From IMG/VR virus record IMGVR_UViG_3300036835_000385, positions 1-21,260 of that record: 21,260 nucleotides of DNA; one strand, given 5' to 3'. Positions within the stretch are counted from its first letter, which is position 1. Every line of letters starts with the position of its first letter. A model generated the notes under the pieces. The model saw only the letters and a list, made by a program, of their open reading frames with translations. It made no database searches and had not been told where the DNA came from. Shown piece after piece: positions 7,098 to 14,420 of this stretch. A program made the position numbers and the translations under genes. This stretch comes from a virus.

Positions 7098-9113
7098 CTA
7101 CGTCAACCCCGCGAGGAGCGTCTGGGCGACCCGGTTGTTCTGCTGGTGCACCTCCGCGCGCACGAGGCCGCGGAGCTCCTGGTCGCCGATGAACACCCTG
7201 ACCTCGACGGGGCCGCCTCCGGTGACTGGCGGCGGCGTGTCCGTGGCGCCGCCGGCGCGGGCGGCCCTGATGAGCGCGTTGAACTGGGCTAGCGGGACGA
7301 CCGCCTCCGGGCCGGCCTCGGCGATCATGGCCAGGTGGGGCGTGGTGAAGATGCCGCCCTCGGCGTGGCCGGGGATGAGCTTGCCGATTAGCCCGCCGCC
7401 GGGGATCGAGGGGAGGCTGATGTGATCCGGGATCGACCGGATCGCGTCCGTCAACGCTCTGGCTGCGCCGGCGGCGGCGTTGAACGCCCCGGCGATCGCG
7501 CTCGCGATCCCCGACAGGGGGCCGAGCGCCGAGCTCGCTGCTTTCCCGGCCGCCTCCAACGGGCCGGTGAACACGCTGGCGGCGGCCTTGGCTGCGTTCA
7601 TGGCGGCGTTCAGGCCGCCCTGCAACGCGGACAGGATGCCGCGGAGGCTGCCTGCTGCGCCGCCGGCGGCGTTGAACGCTGCGCGGAGCGCGTTGACGGC
7701 GCTCGAGGCGGCGCTCGACGCTGCGGACACGGCGCTGCGGATCGCGTTCCAGGCGGCCGACACGGCGGCCTGTGTGGCCTGGGCTGCGGTGGCGACGGCG
7801 GCGCGGATCGCGTTCCACGCGGCGGCGGCCGCGGCCCGGGTGGCGTTCGCTGCTGTGGTGACCGCGCCGGTGATCGCCTGCCACACGCTCAGGACGAGGG
7901 CGCGGATCTGGTTGTTCACCGAGGTGACCAGGCTGAGGATCCCGTTCCAGGCTGCGGCGGCGGCCGCCCGGATCCCCGCCCACAGCACGGTGAGCAGCAT
8001 CTGCAGGGGGAGCAGCGTCTTCTTGATGTTGTCGACCATCAACGTGACGAGGTCACGGACGAGCTGCGTGAACGCCCGCCACGCACCCGACCAGTCGCCG
8101 CGGAGCAGGGCGGCGATCACCTTGAAGATGTCGGTGATCACCTTGAACGCGTCCTGCATCACCCGGACGTTCGCCATGATGATCGGCCCGATCAGGTTCC
8201 AGTTGTCGGCGAACACCTTCACGACGGCGATGACGACCTGGCCCAGTGCGAGCAGCGCCTGCCCGAACGCGTCGATCATCGGTTTCACCTGCTGGAACCC
8301 CTGCTGGATCGCCGCGCTGATCTGCGGCCAGTTCTTCTGCAGGTACGAGATGACCTGTTCGATGTAGGGAATCGTCTTGCCGACCAGGTCGCCGGCGAAG
8401 TTGTTGAACGACTCCCGGACGATCGCCAGCTGCCCCGGCAAGGTTTTCCCGATCGCCTCCGCCGACCCGCCGAACTCCTTGTTTAGCTCGCGCAGGATCA
8501 GCTTCTGCGCCTCCATCTGGTGCCCGGACTCGACGAGCGCTTTCACCTGATCCTGCTGCGCCTGCGTGAAGCTGACCCCCACCCGGCGGAGGGCCGACAT
8601 GCCTTTCACGGGGTCGTTGAGGGCTTTCCCGAGCTGGATCGCGCTCGTCTTCATGTCCTGCCCCAATGCGACGGACATGTCGGCCATGATCTTCGTGGAC
8701 TGGGTGAAGATGTCGTTGTTCTTGCCGGCCTCGTTCCGGATGTTCGTGAACGTCAACAGGAGGTTCTCGCCGGACTGGATCGCCTCGTCGTCGATCCCGG
8801 TCTTCTTCATGATCGACCCGGCCAGCTCCTGGACCTGCTTCGTCGTCACCCCCGCCGACTTGCCCGTCGACTTGATGACCGCCTCGGTCTGCGCGGTCAC
8901 CTTCTGCGACTGCTCCCACTCCCCGATCCCCGTCTTCACCGTGTAGATCAGCGCGCCGACGCCGGCGGCGCCGGCCGCCAACGCCCCCGCCTTCCCGACA
9001 CTCTTCAGGCTCGACGCGAACTTGCTGCTGCCGCTCTCCGCCTTCGCGAACCCGGACGACAGTCCGCTGGTGTCGGAAACGAAGTCGACGACGATCCGCG
9101 GATTCCCCGCCAC
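7098..9113 (-). CDS. Tape measure protein
   Basis: A 671-residue protein that sets siphovirus tail length and spans the tail lumen. The N-terminus (about residues 1-60) is amphipathic, with SGLSSGFAKAESGSSKFASSLKSV. Residues about 75-270 form the conserved helical region (KTGIDDEAIQSGENLLLTF, ALGKALNDP-like helix, MSALRRVGVSFTQAQQDQV). A long Ala-rich repeat section (about residues 370-560) has WNAIR, WQAI and WNGI motifs every few tens of residues. The C-terminus has the typical GHAEGGIFTTPHLAMIAEAG and AVVPL end. By the usual rule of about 1.5 angstrom per residue the tail would be near 100 nm. GTG at 9113 directly follows the TAG of the chaperone frame, with GGAGG 6 bases upstream. Confidence 0.92.
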   Translation of the reverse strand: MAGNPRIVVDFVSDTSGLSSGFAKAESGSSKFASSLKSVGKAGALAAGAAGVGALIYTVKTGIGEWEQSQKVTAQTEAVIKSTGKSAGVTTKQVQELAGSIMKKTGIDDEAIQSGENLLLTFTNIRNEAGKNNDIFTQSTKIMADMSVALGQDMKTSAIQLGKALNDPVKGMSALRRVGVSFTQAQQDQVKALVESGHQMEAQKLILRELNKEFGGSAEAIGKTLPGQLAIVRESFNNFAGDLVGKTIPYIEQVISYLQKNWPQISAAIQQGFQQVKPMIDAFGQALLALGQVVIAVVKVFADNWNLIGPIIMANVRVMQDAFKVITDIFKVIAALLRGDWSGAWRAFTQLVRDLVTLMVDNIKKTLLPLQMLLTVLWAGIRAAAAAAWNGILSLVTSVNNQIRALVLSVWQAITGAVTTAANATRAAAAAAWNAIRAAVATAAQATQAAVSAAWNAIRSAVSAASSAASSAVNALRAAFNAAGGAAGSLRGILSALQGGLNAAMNAAKAAASVFTGPLEAAGKAASSALGPLSGIASAIAGAFNAAAGAARALTDAIRSIPDHISLPSIPGGGLIGKLIPGHAEGGIFTTPHLAMIAEAGPEAVVPLAQFNALIRAARAGGATDTPPPVTGGGPVEVRVFIGDQELRGLVRAEVHQQNNRVAQTLLAGLT

Positions 9114-9284
9114 CTACCGCCTCCGGATCCGCCTGGCTTCGCGCTGCCTGGCCCGGGCCTCGTTCTCGGCGTACCGCCAGAACGCCGCGTACTCCTCGGC
9201 GGTCATCTCGTCGACCTGGCGGGGGGTCATGCGCCAGTACCGGCAGAAGGCGGCGAGCCCGTCGAGCTGCCGCCGCTCGAAGGG
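9114..9284 (-). CDS. Tail assembly chaperone T domain, probably made by -1 frameshift from the upstream gene
   Basis: A reading frame of 56 codons in the -1 frame relative to the chaperone gene at 9227-9565, overlapping its 3' end. It encodes FERRQLDGLAAFCRYWRM then TPRQVDEMTAEEYAAFWRYA and an Arg/Glu-rich tail, typical of the downstream part of lambda G-T-like fusions (aromatic helix, then 'TPRQVDEM..EEY..F'). The conserved aromatic part lies upstream of the only in-frame ATG (9230, overlapping the G stop as ATGA), so fusion by ribosomal slippage explains it better than independent initiation. One possible slip site is G-GAC-CCT at 9287-9281, which is not a canonical heptamer. The fusion would be about 150 residues. 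The exact slip point is not determined. Confidence 0.65.
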   Translation of the reverse strand, partial: PFERRQLDGLAAFCRYWRMTPRQVDEMTAEEYAAFWRYAENEARARQREARRIRRR

Positions 9285-9565
9285 TCCACCTTCTCCACCT
9301 CGGACGGCCGGATCGTGATCACCACGTCGTCGAGCGCCTCGAGCTCCACCTCGAACCCCTGCCGGCGGAGCTTAATCCAGGCGAGCGCCGCGAACTTGTC
9401 GTCGCTCTCGTCGTCCGAGAGGATCTGGCCGAGCGACCTGCCGAACTGCTCTTTCAGGGTGCGGAGTTCCCGGGGGGTGAACCTAGGTTGCGCCATGTCG
9501 TCCCGGAGCAGCTCCACCTCGGCGGGGAGCTGCGGGGCGGGGATGGGTCTCAGGGGCTCGGCCAT
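9227..9565 (-). CDS. Tail assembly chaperone (G-like)
   Basis: A 112-residue protein directly upstream of the tape measure, the usual site of chaperones that hold the tape measure during tail assembly. It is helical and acidic: FTPRELRTLKEQFGRSLGQI, then DDKFAALAWIKLRRQGFEVE, as in the G-type protein of actinophages. The last 20 residues (DPSSGGSSTGSPPSAGTGA) are low complexity, consistent with the region after a frameshift site. ATG 9565 has AGGAG six to eight bases upstream and lies 16 bases inside the 3' end of the gp10-like gene. Confidence 0.78.
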   Translation of the reverse strand: MAEPLRPIPAPQLPAEVELLRDDMAQPRFTPRELRTLKEQFGRSLGQILSDDESDDKFAALAWIKLRRQGFEVELEALDDVVITIRPSEVEKVDPSSGGSSTGSPPSAGTGA

Positions 9566-9936
9566 GACATGCTCCTGATCTCGGACTGCGCGGCCTCCTG
9601 GCCCGCCTCTTCCAGTTGGGGGCCGGCGTCCATGGCGGCCGGGTACAGGTAGTTCCCCTGCGAGCTGTGCGGGTGGCCGCGGCCCCCGTATTCGACGTAC
9701 TGCGCGTATGGGACGCCGGCGCCCATGCTCACGCTCGCGCCGTCCCCTGTCGACTGCGCCATCACGCTCCCGGCGAGCCTGCCTGTCCTGCGTGGCACCG
9801 CACCTTGCACCTGGGAGGCGACGTCGTTGGCGACCCGTTCGAAGTCGTCGCGGCTGCCGCGGTCGATCTTCCCGGCGAGCTTCCGGATCCCCGCGGCCAG
9901 CTCGCTGACGCCGCGGATCTTCACGTTCTGGGCCAT
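9550..9936 (-). CDS. HK97 gp10-like neck/tail-completion protein
   Basis: A 128-residue protein. MAQNVKIRGVSELAAGIRKL, the helix DDFERVANDVASQVQGAVPRRTGRLAGS, and PYAQYVEYGGRGHP match the HK97 gp10-like family of head-tail joining or tail-completion proteins. The 'PRRTGRLAGS' and 'YAQYVEYGG' signatures are characteristic. I chose ATG 9936, six bases after the stop of the major tail gene, over longer in-frame starts because the longer version would overlap that gene and adds residues unlike the family. Its place after, rather than before, the major tail gene is unusual. Confidence 0.75.
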   Translation of the reverse strand: MAQNVKIRGVSELAAGIRKLAGKIDRGSRDDFERVANDVASQVQGAVPRRTGRLAGSVMAQSTGDGASVSMGAGVPYAQYVEYGGRGHPHSSQGNYLYPAAMDAGPQLEEAGQEAAQSEIRSMSWPSP

Positions 9937-9941
9937 CCCGT

Positions 9942-10379
9942 CTAGGCGGGCGGGGTGGTGATCTTCGTGGGCGGCCCCGTCAGCGACCATTCCAGGCTCA
10001 CCTCGGACCCGTCGCCGGCGTCGCCGTTCAGCGGCGAGTAGGGCTGCGGGATCACCTCACCGGTCCAGCCGGGGTTCTGCGCGCTGATCGGCTGGTCCTT
10101 GTCCGCGGACACGAGGAACGCGCACGCATCCCCTGCCGTGACGAGCGGCTCGAGGACGGCCTCGGTGCCGTCCGCGTCCCACGACTGGTACAGCGTCGCG
10201 ATCAGCGACCATTTCACGGCGCCCGGGTAGTCCACGCTCCCGCACATCGTGTCCAACGTCGTCACCGACACGTCCGGGGAGAGCTCGAGGTGGTTGGTGT
10301 AGCAGGCCAGCTCCTTCAGCGTGGCGCTGTCGGCGCCGAGCTGGAGACTGGCGTTGTCGAGGATCACATGCGTCGGCAT
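9942..10379 (-). CDS. Major tail (tube) protein
   Basis: A 145-residue protein that would polymerise into the tail tube. Features typical of small siphovirus tube proteins are an N-terminal beta strand segment (HVILDNASLQLG), a VTTLDTM.GSVDYPGAVKWSLIATLYQSWD core, and a C-terminal strand pair ending GSEVSLEWSLTGPPTKIT. ATG 10379 follows AGGAG at about nine bases, one base past the stop of the tail terminator region, so the gene is expressed as part of the late operon. The 'LTGPPTKI' end resembles actinophage tube proteins (established pattern, not a search result). Confidence 0.72.
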   Translation of the reverse strand: MPTHVILDNASLQLGADSATLKELACYTNHLELSPDVSVTTLDTMCGSVDYPGAVKWSLIATLYQSWDADGTEAVLEPLVTAGDACAFLVSADKDQPISAQNPGWTGEVIPQPYSPLNGDAGDGSEVSLEWSLTGPPTKITTPPA

Positions 10380-10383
10380 CGCT

Positions 10384-10794
10384 TCACGCTCCTGTTCCGT
10401 TGAGGCTGACGGGCACCCGGTAGCCGAGCCGGGCGCCCAGGTAATGCACGTTCGAGATGATCCACTCGCGCGGCGACTGCGCACTCGCGACCGGCCACGG
10501 GTACGTGTCCGCGCGGAGCCGGCCGATCGTGTACAGCACCAGCGACTCCACCTGGTCGATCCCCGCCCCGGCCTCGATCCTCGAGCCCACGCACAGGACG
10601 ACGACGTTCGCGATGGTCATGCACGGCCCCATCACCCTCGGCTGCTCCAGCCACGGGTCATCCCACACCACCACCAGCGCCGGGGGGATGACCGCGTCGG
10701 GGTAGTCGACGTGGACGTCGGGATCCGTGTCCTGGGCGGGTGCGAGCACGACCTGGAGCCGTGCCCGCACCTCCTCGAGCGCGAGCTCGCTCAC
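10384..10794 (-). CDS. Tail terminator / head-tail joining protein candidate
   Basis: A 136-residue protein between the connector and major tail genes. Residues 1-20 (SELALEEVRARLQVVLAP) form an N-terminal helix. This is followed by a strand-rich core (PPALVVVWDDPWLEQPRVM, then MTIANVVVLCVGSRIEAGAGIDQVESLVLYTIGRL) like the lambda gpU / HK97 gp10-adjacent terminator proteins, which stop tube growth and bind the head. GTG 10794 overlaps the connector stop by 4 bases. Function is assigned mainly by position and fold-like pattern. Confidence 0.62.
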   Translation of the reverse strand: MSELALEEVRARLQVVLAPAQDTDPDVHVDYPDAVIPPALVVVWDDPWLEQPRVMGPCMTIANVVVLCVGSRIEAGAGIDQVESLVLYTIGRLRADTYPWPVASAQSPREWIISNVHYLGARLGYRVPVSLNGTGA

Positions 10795-11120
10795 GCGACC
10801 GCCCAGTGCTGCTTCAGCGGGGTGAGCGAGTTGGAGTACCGCCTGAACCCGTCCGCGGGGGCGGTCAGGCTGCCGGTCTGGTCGAACCCGATCACCCCGA
10901 ACGCGGCGTCCTGCGCTTTGAACCACTCCACGGCCCGGGCGACGTTCACCCGGTTCGCCAGCGGATCATCGGCTGGGATCGGGTTCTCGGGGTCGCGGGC
11001 GGTGTCGTGGTCGATCTCGCCGGCGGCCGCGTCCAGGCACACCTGGAGACCTGGGGTGTTCTCGGTGGTGACCCGGACGCGGAGCGCGGCGGCGAGCTCG
11101 TCGACGGTCGCGTAAGCCAT
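10791..11120 (-). CDS. Head-tail connector (gp6-like adaptor) candidate
   Basis: A 109-residue, mostly helical protein: ATVDELAAALRVRVT, LQVCLDAAAGEIDHDTAR, ANRVNVARAVEWFKAQDAAFGVIG, and a C-terminal DGFRRYSNSLTPLKQHWAVA. This is the size, helix order and end pattern ('..FRRYS..L.P.K..WA..') of connector proteins that bind the portal ring and form the upper neck. It sits between the head genes and the tail terminator, the expected slot. ATG 11120 follows the previous gene by 6 bases. Confidence 0.72.
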   Translation of the reverse strand: MAYATVDELAAALRVRVTTENTPGLQVCLDAAAGEIDHDTARDPENPIPADDPLANRVNVARAVEWFKAQDAAFGVIGFDQTGSLTAPADGFRRYSNSLTPLKQHWAVA

Positions 11121-11126
11121 GGCCCC

Positions 11127-11303
11127 TCAGCCGGCTTTCTTGACCGCCGCGAGGATGTCCGCCTTGCTCATCGACGCCTGAACGTCGAGGCCGTGGGCGG
11201 CGGCGTAGTCGAGCAGCTCGGCTTTCGTCATCCCGTCGACACCGTTGCCGTCGCCGGGTGGCGCGTAGTCGCCTGCTTCACGTCTGTCCCTGTACGCGGT
11301 CAT
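11127..11303 (-). CDS. Small head-region protein with a SAP/Rho-N-like helix pair
   Basis: A 58-residue protein whose ATG overlaps the capsid stop (TGATG). The N-terminal 23 residues are charged and probably disordered. The C-terminal 34 residues, GMTKAELLDYAAAHGLDVQAS followed by MSKADILAAVKKAG, form the helix-extended loop-helix of SAP/HeH/Rho N-terminal-type domains. Such domains are often found in small phage proteins between the capsid and connector genes. They bind nucleic acid or act in head completion; the exact role is unknown. Confidence 0.7.
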   Translation of the reverse strand: MTAYRDRREAGDYAPPGDGNGVDGMTKAELLDYAAAHGLDVQASMSKADILAAVKKAG

Positions 11304-12535
11304 CACGGGCCGGCGGGCGCGGCGAGCTGCTTGAACCCGGCGGGGTCCATCGCCTCGGCGAGGAACGCGCCGACCACGCCCACCTCGAAGCCAGCGATCG
11401 ACGGCTCCACGGCGCGGAGCTCGACGGGGGCGCCGCTGTTCTCGGCGGTGAGCAGCGCGCTGCTGTCGAACACGACAGCCGCCTTCGCTGCGAACCCGCC
11501 CGAGATGACGAGGCGGAGCCCGGCGACGGTGCCCGTCCCGGCCTGGAGGTTCCCGCTGCCGGCGGCGATGAACACGGGCGCGTCGGCGGCGACCATGCCG
11601 AGCAGCCCGTACCCGGTGGCGACGTCGGTGGCGAGCGTGTCGGGCCTGCGGCCGCTGGCGGTGTAGATGGCGCCGGCGGCCTCCGCGATCGCGGCCATCC
11701 ACCCGGCGAGATCATCGGTGGCGACGGTGATGGCGGGGGCGCCCTGCGCGGCCACCTCGGCGCACGCGACGCTCTCCGTCTGTTTCGCCCACTGCTCCGC
11801 CATCAGGTCGAACCAGAGCTGCATCGCGTCCGGGTTCGACCAAACCACGCTCTGCCACGACAGGTCCCCCGAGCCGCCGTACACCTTGGCGGGGACGGTG
11901 TTCAGCGCGACCGTCATCTTCTGGGACGGCAGCTCCGTCTTCTCGGCGGTCTGCTCCCCGATGATCGGCCGCTGCGTGATCTTCGGGTAGGTGACCTGGC
12001 CGGCGGTAAGCGCGATCGACCGGCTCACCTGGACGACCGGCCTGGCCCGGTTGATCACGTCGATGATCTGGGCGAGGTGCTGCACCGGCAGCAGCCCCGG
12101 GATGTCCGTCGTAATGGTGTTGGCGACCGCCCTCGTCAACCGCTCCTCGGCGCGTTCGCGGGCGCCCGGGCCGGCGCGGCTCGCGATCATCGGGTAGCGC
12201 GCGAGGATCTGGTCCTGCGCGAACTGCCCGAACGACCGGTACACCGGCTGCTCACCGGCGGCCGCGGCCGCCGTCGCGGGGGCGGGCGTCCCGCTCGTGG
12301 GGCGGCCGAGCAGCTTCTGCGCATCCCTTGCGCTGCTGCGGGTTTCCTCGAAGTCGGCGATCTCCCCGATCTGCGGCTCGAGCTCGCCGAGCCGCGTCTT
12401 GAGGCTGCGGATCAGCTCGCGCTCCGCGTCGGACGGGTCGCGTTCCTCCTCCTCGGCGCGGTGGAGGATCTGGTCGATGTTCTCGTGGATCTGTCCGCGC
12501 TCGTCCACCAAGCGCTGCAAAACGGCGTTCCCCAT
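11303..12535 (-). CDS. Major capsid protein, HK97 fold
   Basis: A 410-residue protein. The first about 80 residues are a charged coiled coil (GQIHENIDQILHRAEEEERD, LKTRLGELEPQIGEIADFEE), the delta/scaffold domain that the prohead protease removes in HK97-like phages. An Ala/Pro linker (APATAAAAAGEQP) follows. The capsid domain starts near residue 105 with VYRSFGQFAQDQI, then TITTDIPGLLPVQHLAQIIDVIN, SGDLSWQSVVWSNPDAMQLWFD and a C-terminal PVELRAVEPSIAGFEVGVVGAF strand set. All fit the family. The protease gene is just upstream. Two adjacent ATG codons (12538 and 12535) are possible. I chose the second because AGGAGG then lies five bases upstream. Confidence 0.93.
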   Translation of the reverse strand: MGNAVLQRLVDERGQIHENIDQILHRAEEEERDPSDAERELIRSLKTRLGELEPQIGEIADFEETRSSARDAQKLLGRPTSGTPAPATAAAAAGEQPVYRSFGQFAQDQILARYPMIASRAGPGARERAEERLTRAVANTITTDIPGLLPVQHLAQIIDVINRARPVVQVSRSIALTAGQVTYPKITQRPIIGEQTAEKTELPSQKMTVALNTVPAKVYGGSGDLSWQSVVWSNPDAMQLWFDLMAEQWAKQTESVACAEVAAQGAPAITVATDDLAGWMAAIAEAAGAIYTASGRRPDTLATDVATGYGLLGMVAADAPVFIAAGSGNLQAGTGTVAGLRLVISGGFAAKAAVVFDSSALLTAENSGAPVELRAVEPSIAGFEVGVVGAFLAEAMDPAGFKQLAAPAGP

Positions 12536-12560
12536 CATGGCCTCCTGGTCGATGTTCGAC

Positions 12561-12620
12561 GGGGTGCCGCGGTGACCGGGTGCCGCCCTGGTGCGCGGGG
12601 TGCGGCGGTGCGGGGTGCCG
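12561..12620. repeat. GCACC-rich repeat cluster in the leader between protease and capsid genes
   Basis: In the 100-bp gap between protease stop and capsid start, the minus strand carries at least six copies of GCACC, spaced 7 to 16 bases apart and mostly within the longer form CGGCACCCCG. The gap is the only sizeable untranslated stretch within the late operon. Its role (mRNA structure, binding site, or simple GC drift) is unknown. Confidence 0.6.
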
Positions 12621-12635
12621 TTCTCGGTGAGAAGC

Positions 12636-13208
12636 CTAGACGCGGATGCCGACGGCGCGCAACGTCTCGAGCTGCTGGTCGCTCACCGGCTGGTATCTGA
12701 GCTCGTCGATGTCGAACGCGCTGCGTTGCGCGGTGATCACCGCTCCCTTGTAGGCGGGCGTCCGGACGAGCGAGATCTCGTGGAGCTGGCAGGAGCGCCT
12801 GACGACGGTGCCCTCGGGGGTGCGTTTCCAGTGGGTGTACCGATCGGTGAACCCGATCGAGAAGCCGGGGAGGATCCCCTCGCGGACGAGCTCCAGCGCC
12901 TGGTCGCCGAACGCGCCCCGGTGAACCGCGAACACCCCGTACAGTCCGGAGCTTTCTTCGTGGAGCTCACGGCACACGCCCACCGAGTCGGGGAGCCCGT
13001 CGCGGTGCTCGTACCGGAGCTCCAGCCGGGCGGCCGCGTTGATCTGCCGTTTGAACGCGCCCGGCTCGAACACCTCGAAGTAGGCGGGCCCGTCCGGGTT
13101 GTCCCTGACCTGGGCGGCTTCCCCGTAGGGGACGCAGCACCCCTCCAGGGTGCGCCCTTCCCCCGCCTCGAGTTGGGCGCGGAACGTGCGGTGCATGATC
13201 ATGCTCAT
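12636..13208 (-). CDS. HK97-family prohead protease
   Basis: A 190-residue serine protease that cleaves the capsid delta domain during head maturation. Family features: N-terminal RTLEGCCVPYGEAAQVRDN strand pair, FEPGAFKR, a catalytic His in LRYEHRDGLPDSVG, and the catalytic Ser in PGFSIGF, followed by the strand RRSCQLHEISLVRTPAYKGA. Length and order are standard. ATG 13208 overlaps the portal stop by 4 bases and has GGAGGTGA just upstream. Two further Met codons follow at codons 3 and 5. The C-terminal 25 residues (DELRYQPVSDQQLETLRAVGIRV) are a short extension. Confidence 0.9.
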   Translation of the reverse strand: MSMIMHRTFRAQLEAGEGRTLEGCCVPYGEAAQVRDNPDGPAYFEVFEPGAFKRQINAAARLELRYEHRDGLPDSVGVCRELHEESSGLYGVFAVHRGAFGDQALELVREGILPGFSIGFTDRYTHWKRTPEGTVVRRSCQLHEISLVRTPAYKGAVITAQRSAFDIDELRYQPVSDQQLETLRAVGIRV

Positions 13209-14398
13209 CCTTGGATCACCTCCAGTGCGGGCGGGGCAGGCGCCGTGTCGGCGAGCGAGGGTTTCGCGCCCGGTGGCTCGTAGATCTGGGCGAGCGCCTC
13301 CCCCTCGTCGAGCGGCGGCAGGTTCGGGACTTTGGCGCGCACCTCGCTGACGGTGACGACGCCGGCGGCGAGCAGCTTCAGCCACACGTCGGTGAGGGTG
13401 GCGAGATCCGGGCGGAGCAGCTCCGACGCGTCGAACTGGACGCCGCTGCCGCGGGGCAGCCAGGTCGAGAGGTGCGCCTCGATCCGGTGGGCGGCGTGCA
13501 CGAGCTCGGTGTGCCACCAGTTCTCGAACAGCATCTGCGGGTTCGAATAGTTCAGGCCGCCCGCCTGGTCCATGTTGAGCATGAACGCGGGGACACCGAA
13601 CGCGGCGGCGATCTGTTTCGCGTCCCACTCCCGTGATTCCAGCAGGGCGAGGTCTTTCGGGTTGAACGCGAACTGGGTGAGCGCGACGTCCTGGGGGAGC
13701 ACCGCCGGCGCCCCCCTCGAGTCGGCGCGCGCCGTGAGCCAGTCCTCTTTCAGCTGTTTCGCCTGGTCTGGGTTGAACGAGCGGCGGTCGACCTGGAGGA
13801 TCGCCCACGGCACCCCGCTCGTGTACATGTCCGCGGCCAGGCGTTCCGCGGCGGCGGCAGACGCGACGTTCCCGGCGTACCCCTGCAGCGCCGACGTTCC
13901 GCGCAACGCGCCGCGGGGGTCGCGGCTGATCTGGAGCACGTCGTCGCTATCGAGGGGGAGCTGGTCAACGCGGTAGGCGCGGCCGCCGGCCGGGTCGACG
14001 TCGACGGTGACCCGCAGCGGGTCGAGGACCGTGAACGTCTGCGGGTACCCGGTCTGATAGCGGCTGGTGACCCAGAGGAACGCGTCCCCGTGCGCGTAGA
14101 TGCTGAACATCATCGAGAAGACGACGTCGCCGATCCCGCCCGGGTACCACACCGGGTCGGGGTTCGACACCCACATCGGCTCATAGCCGCCCTGGAACCT
14201 GAGCGGCAGCGTCGAGATCTGCTGACAGGTCAACTGGAGGCAGCGGGCGACGGTGCCGACGCGGCCGGCCATCCACGGGTTCGCCCACGCCCCGGTGTCG
14301 AGGTACCAGTCGATCGAGGACGGGAACAGGCCGGCGAGATCAGGGTCAAGGCCGGCGGGGGGGAACGACGAGCGCTCACCGCGGCGCCACAGGCGCAT
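13205..14398 (-). CDS. Portal protein (HK97 gp3-like)
   Basis: A 397-residue protein forming the dodecameric DNA-entry ring. Landmarks are NPWMAGRVGTVARCLQLTCQQISTLPLRF near the N-terminus, a MMFSIYAHGDAFLWV stem segment, QISRDPRGALRGTSAL, the clip/wing part ALLESREWDAKQIAAAFGVPAFML, and YSNPQMLFENWWHTELVHAAHRIE. This is the standard order for the phage_portal family, and the length is normal for small actinophages. The start at 14398 (MRLWRRGERSS) was chosen because longer in-frame starts would run into the divergent terminase gene. No ribosome-binding site is visible; TATGAT lies six bases before the ATG, so the message may be leaderless. It heads the leftward late operon. Confidence 0.9.
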   Translation of the reverse strand: MRLWRRGERSSFPPAGLDPDLAGLFPSSIDWYLDTGAWANPWMAGRVGTVARCLQLTCQQISTLPLRFQGGYEPMWVSNPDPVWYPGGIGDVVFSMMFSIYAHGDAFLWVTSRYQTGYPQTFTVLDPLRVTVDVDPAGGRAYRVDQLPLDSDDVLQISRDPRGALRGTSALQGYAGNVASAAAAERLAADMYTSGVPWAILQVDRRSFNPDQAKQLKEDWLTARADSRGAPAVLPQDVALTQFAFNPKDLALLESREWDAKQIAAAFGVPAFMLNMDQAGGLNYSNPQMLFENWWHTELVHAAHRIEAHLSTWLPRGSGVQFDASELLRPDLATLTDVWLKLLAAGVVTVSEVRAKVPNLPPLDEGEALAQIYEPPGAKPSLADTAPAPPALEVIQG

Positions 14399-14420
14399 AA
14401 GCGCATCATATGCTTCGCAT
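14396..14420. promoter_or_regulatory. Divergent promoter candidates between portal and terminase
   Basis: The portal (minus, 14398) and terminase (plus, 14410) start codons are separated by 11 bp. On the minus strand TATGAT (5 of 6 match to a -10) ends 6 bases before the portal ATG. On the plus strand CATAAG (4 of 6) ends 8 bases before the terminase ATG. Both would give leaderless transcripts. No convincing -35 boxes are seen. The inverted repeat GCATCATATGC lies between them. Confidence 0.35.
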
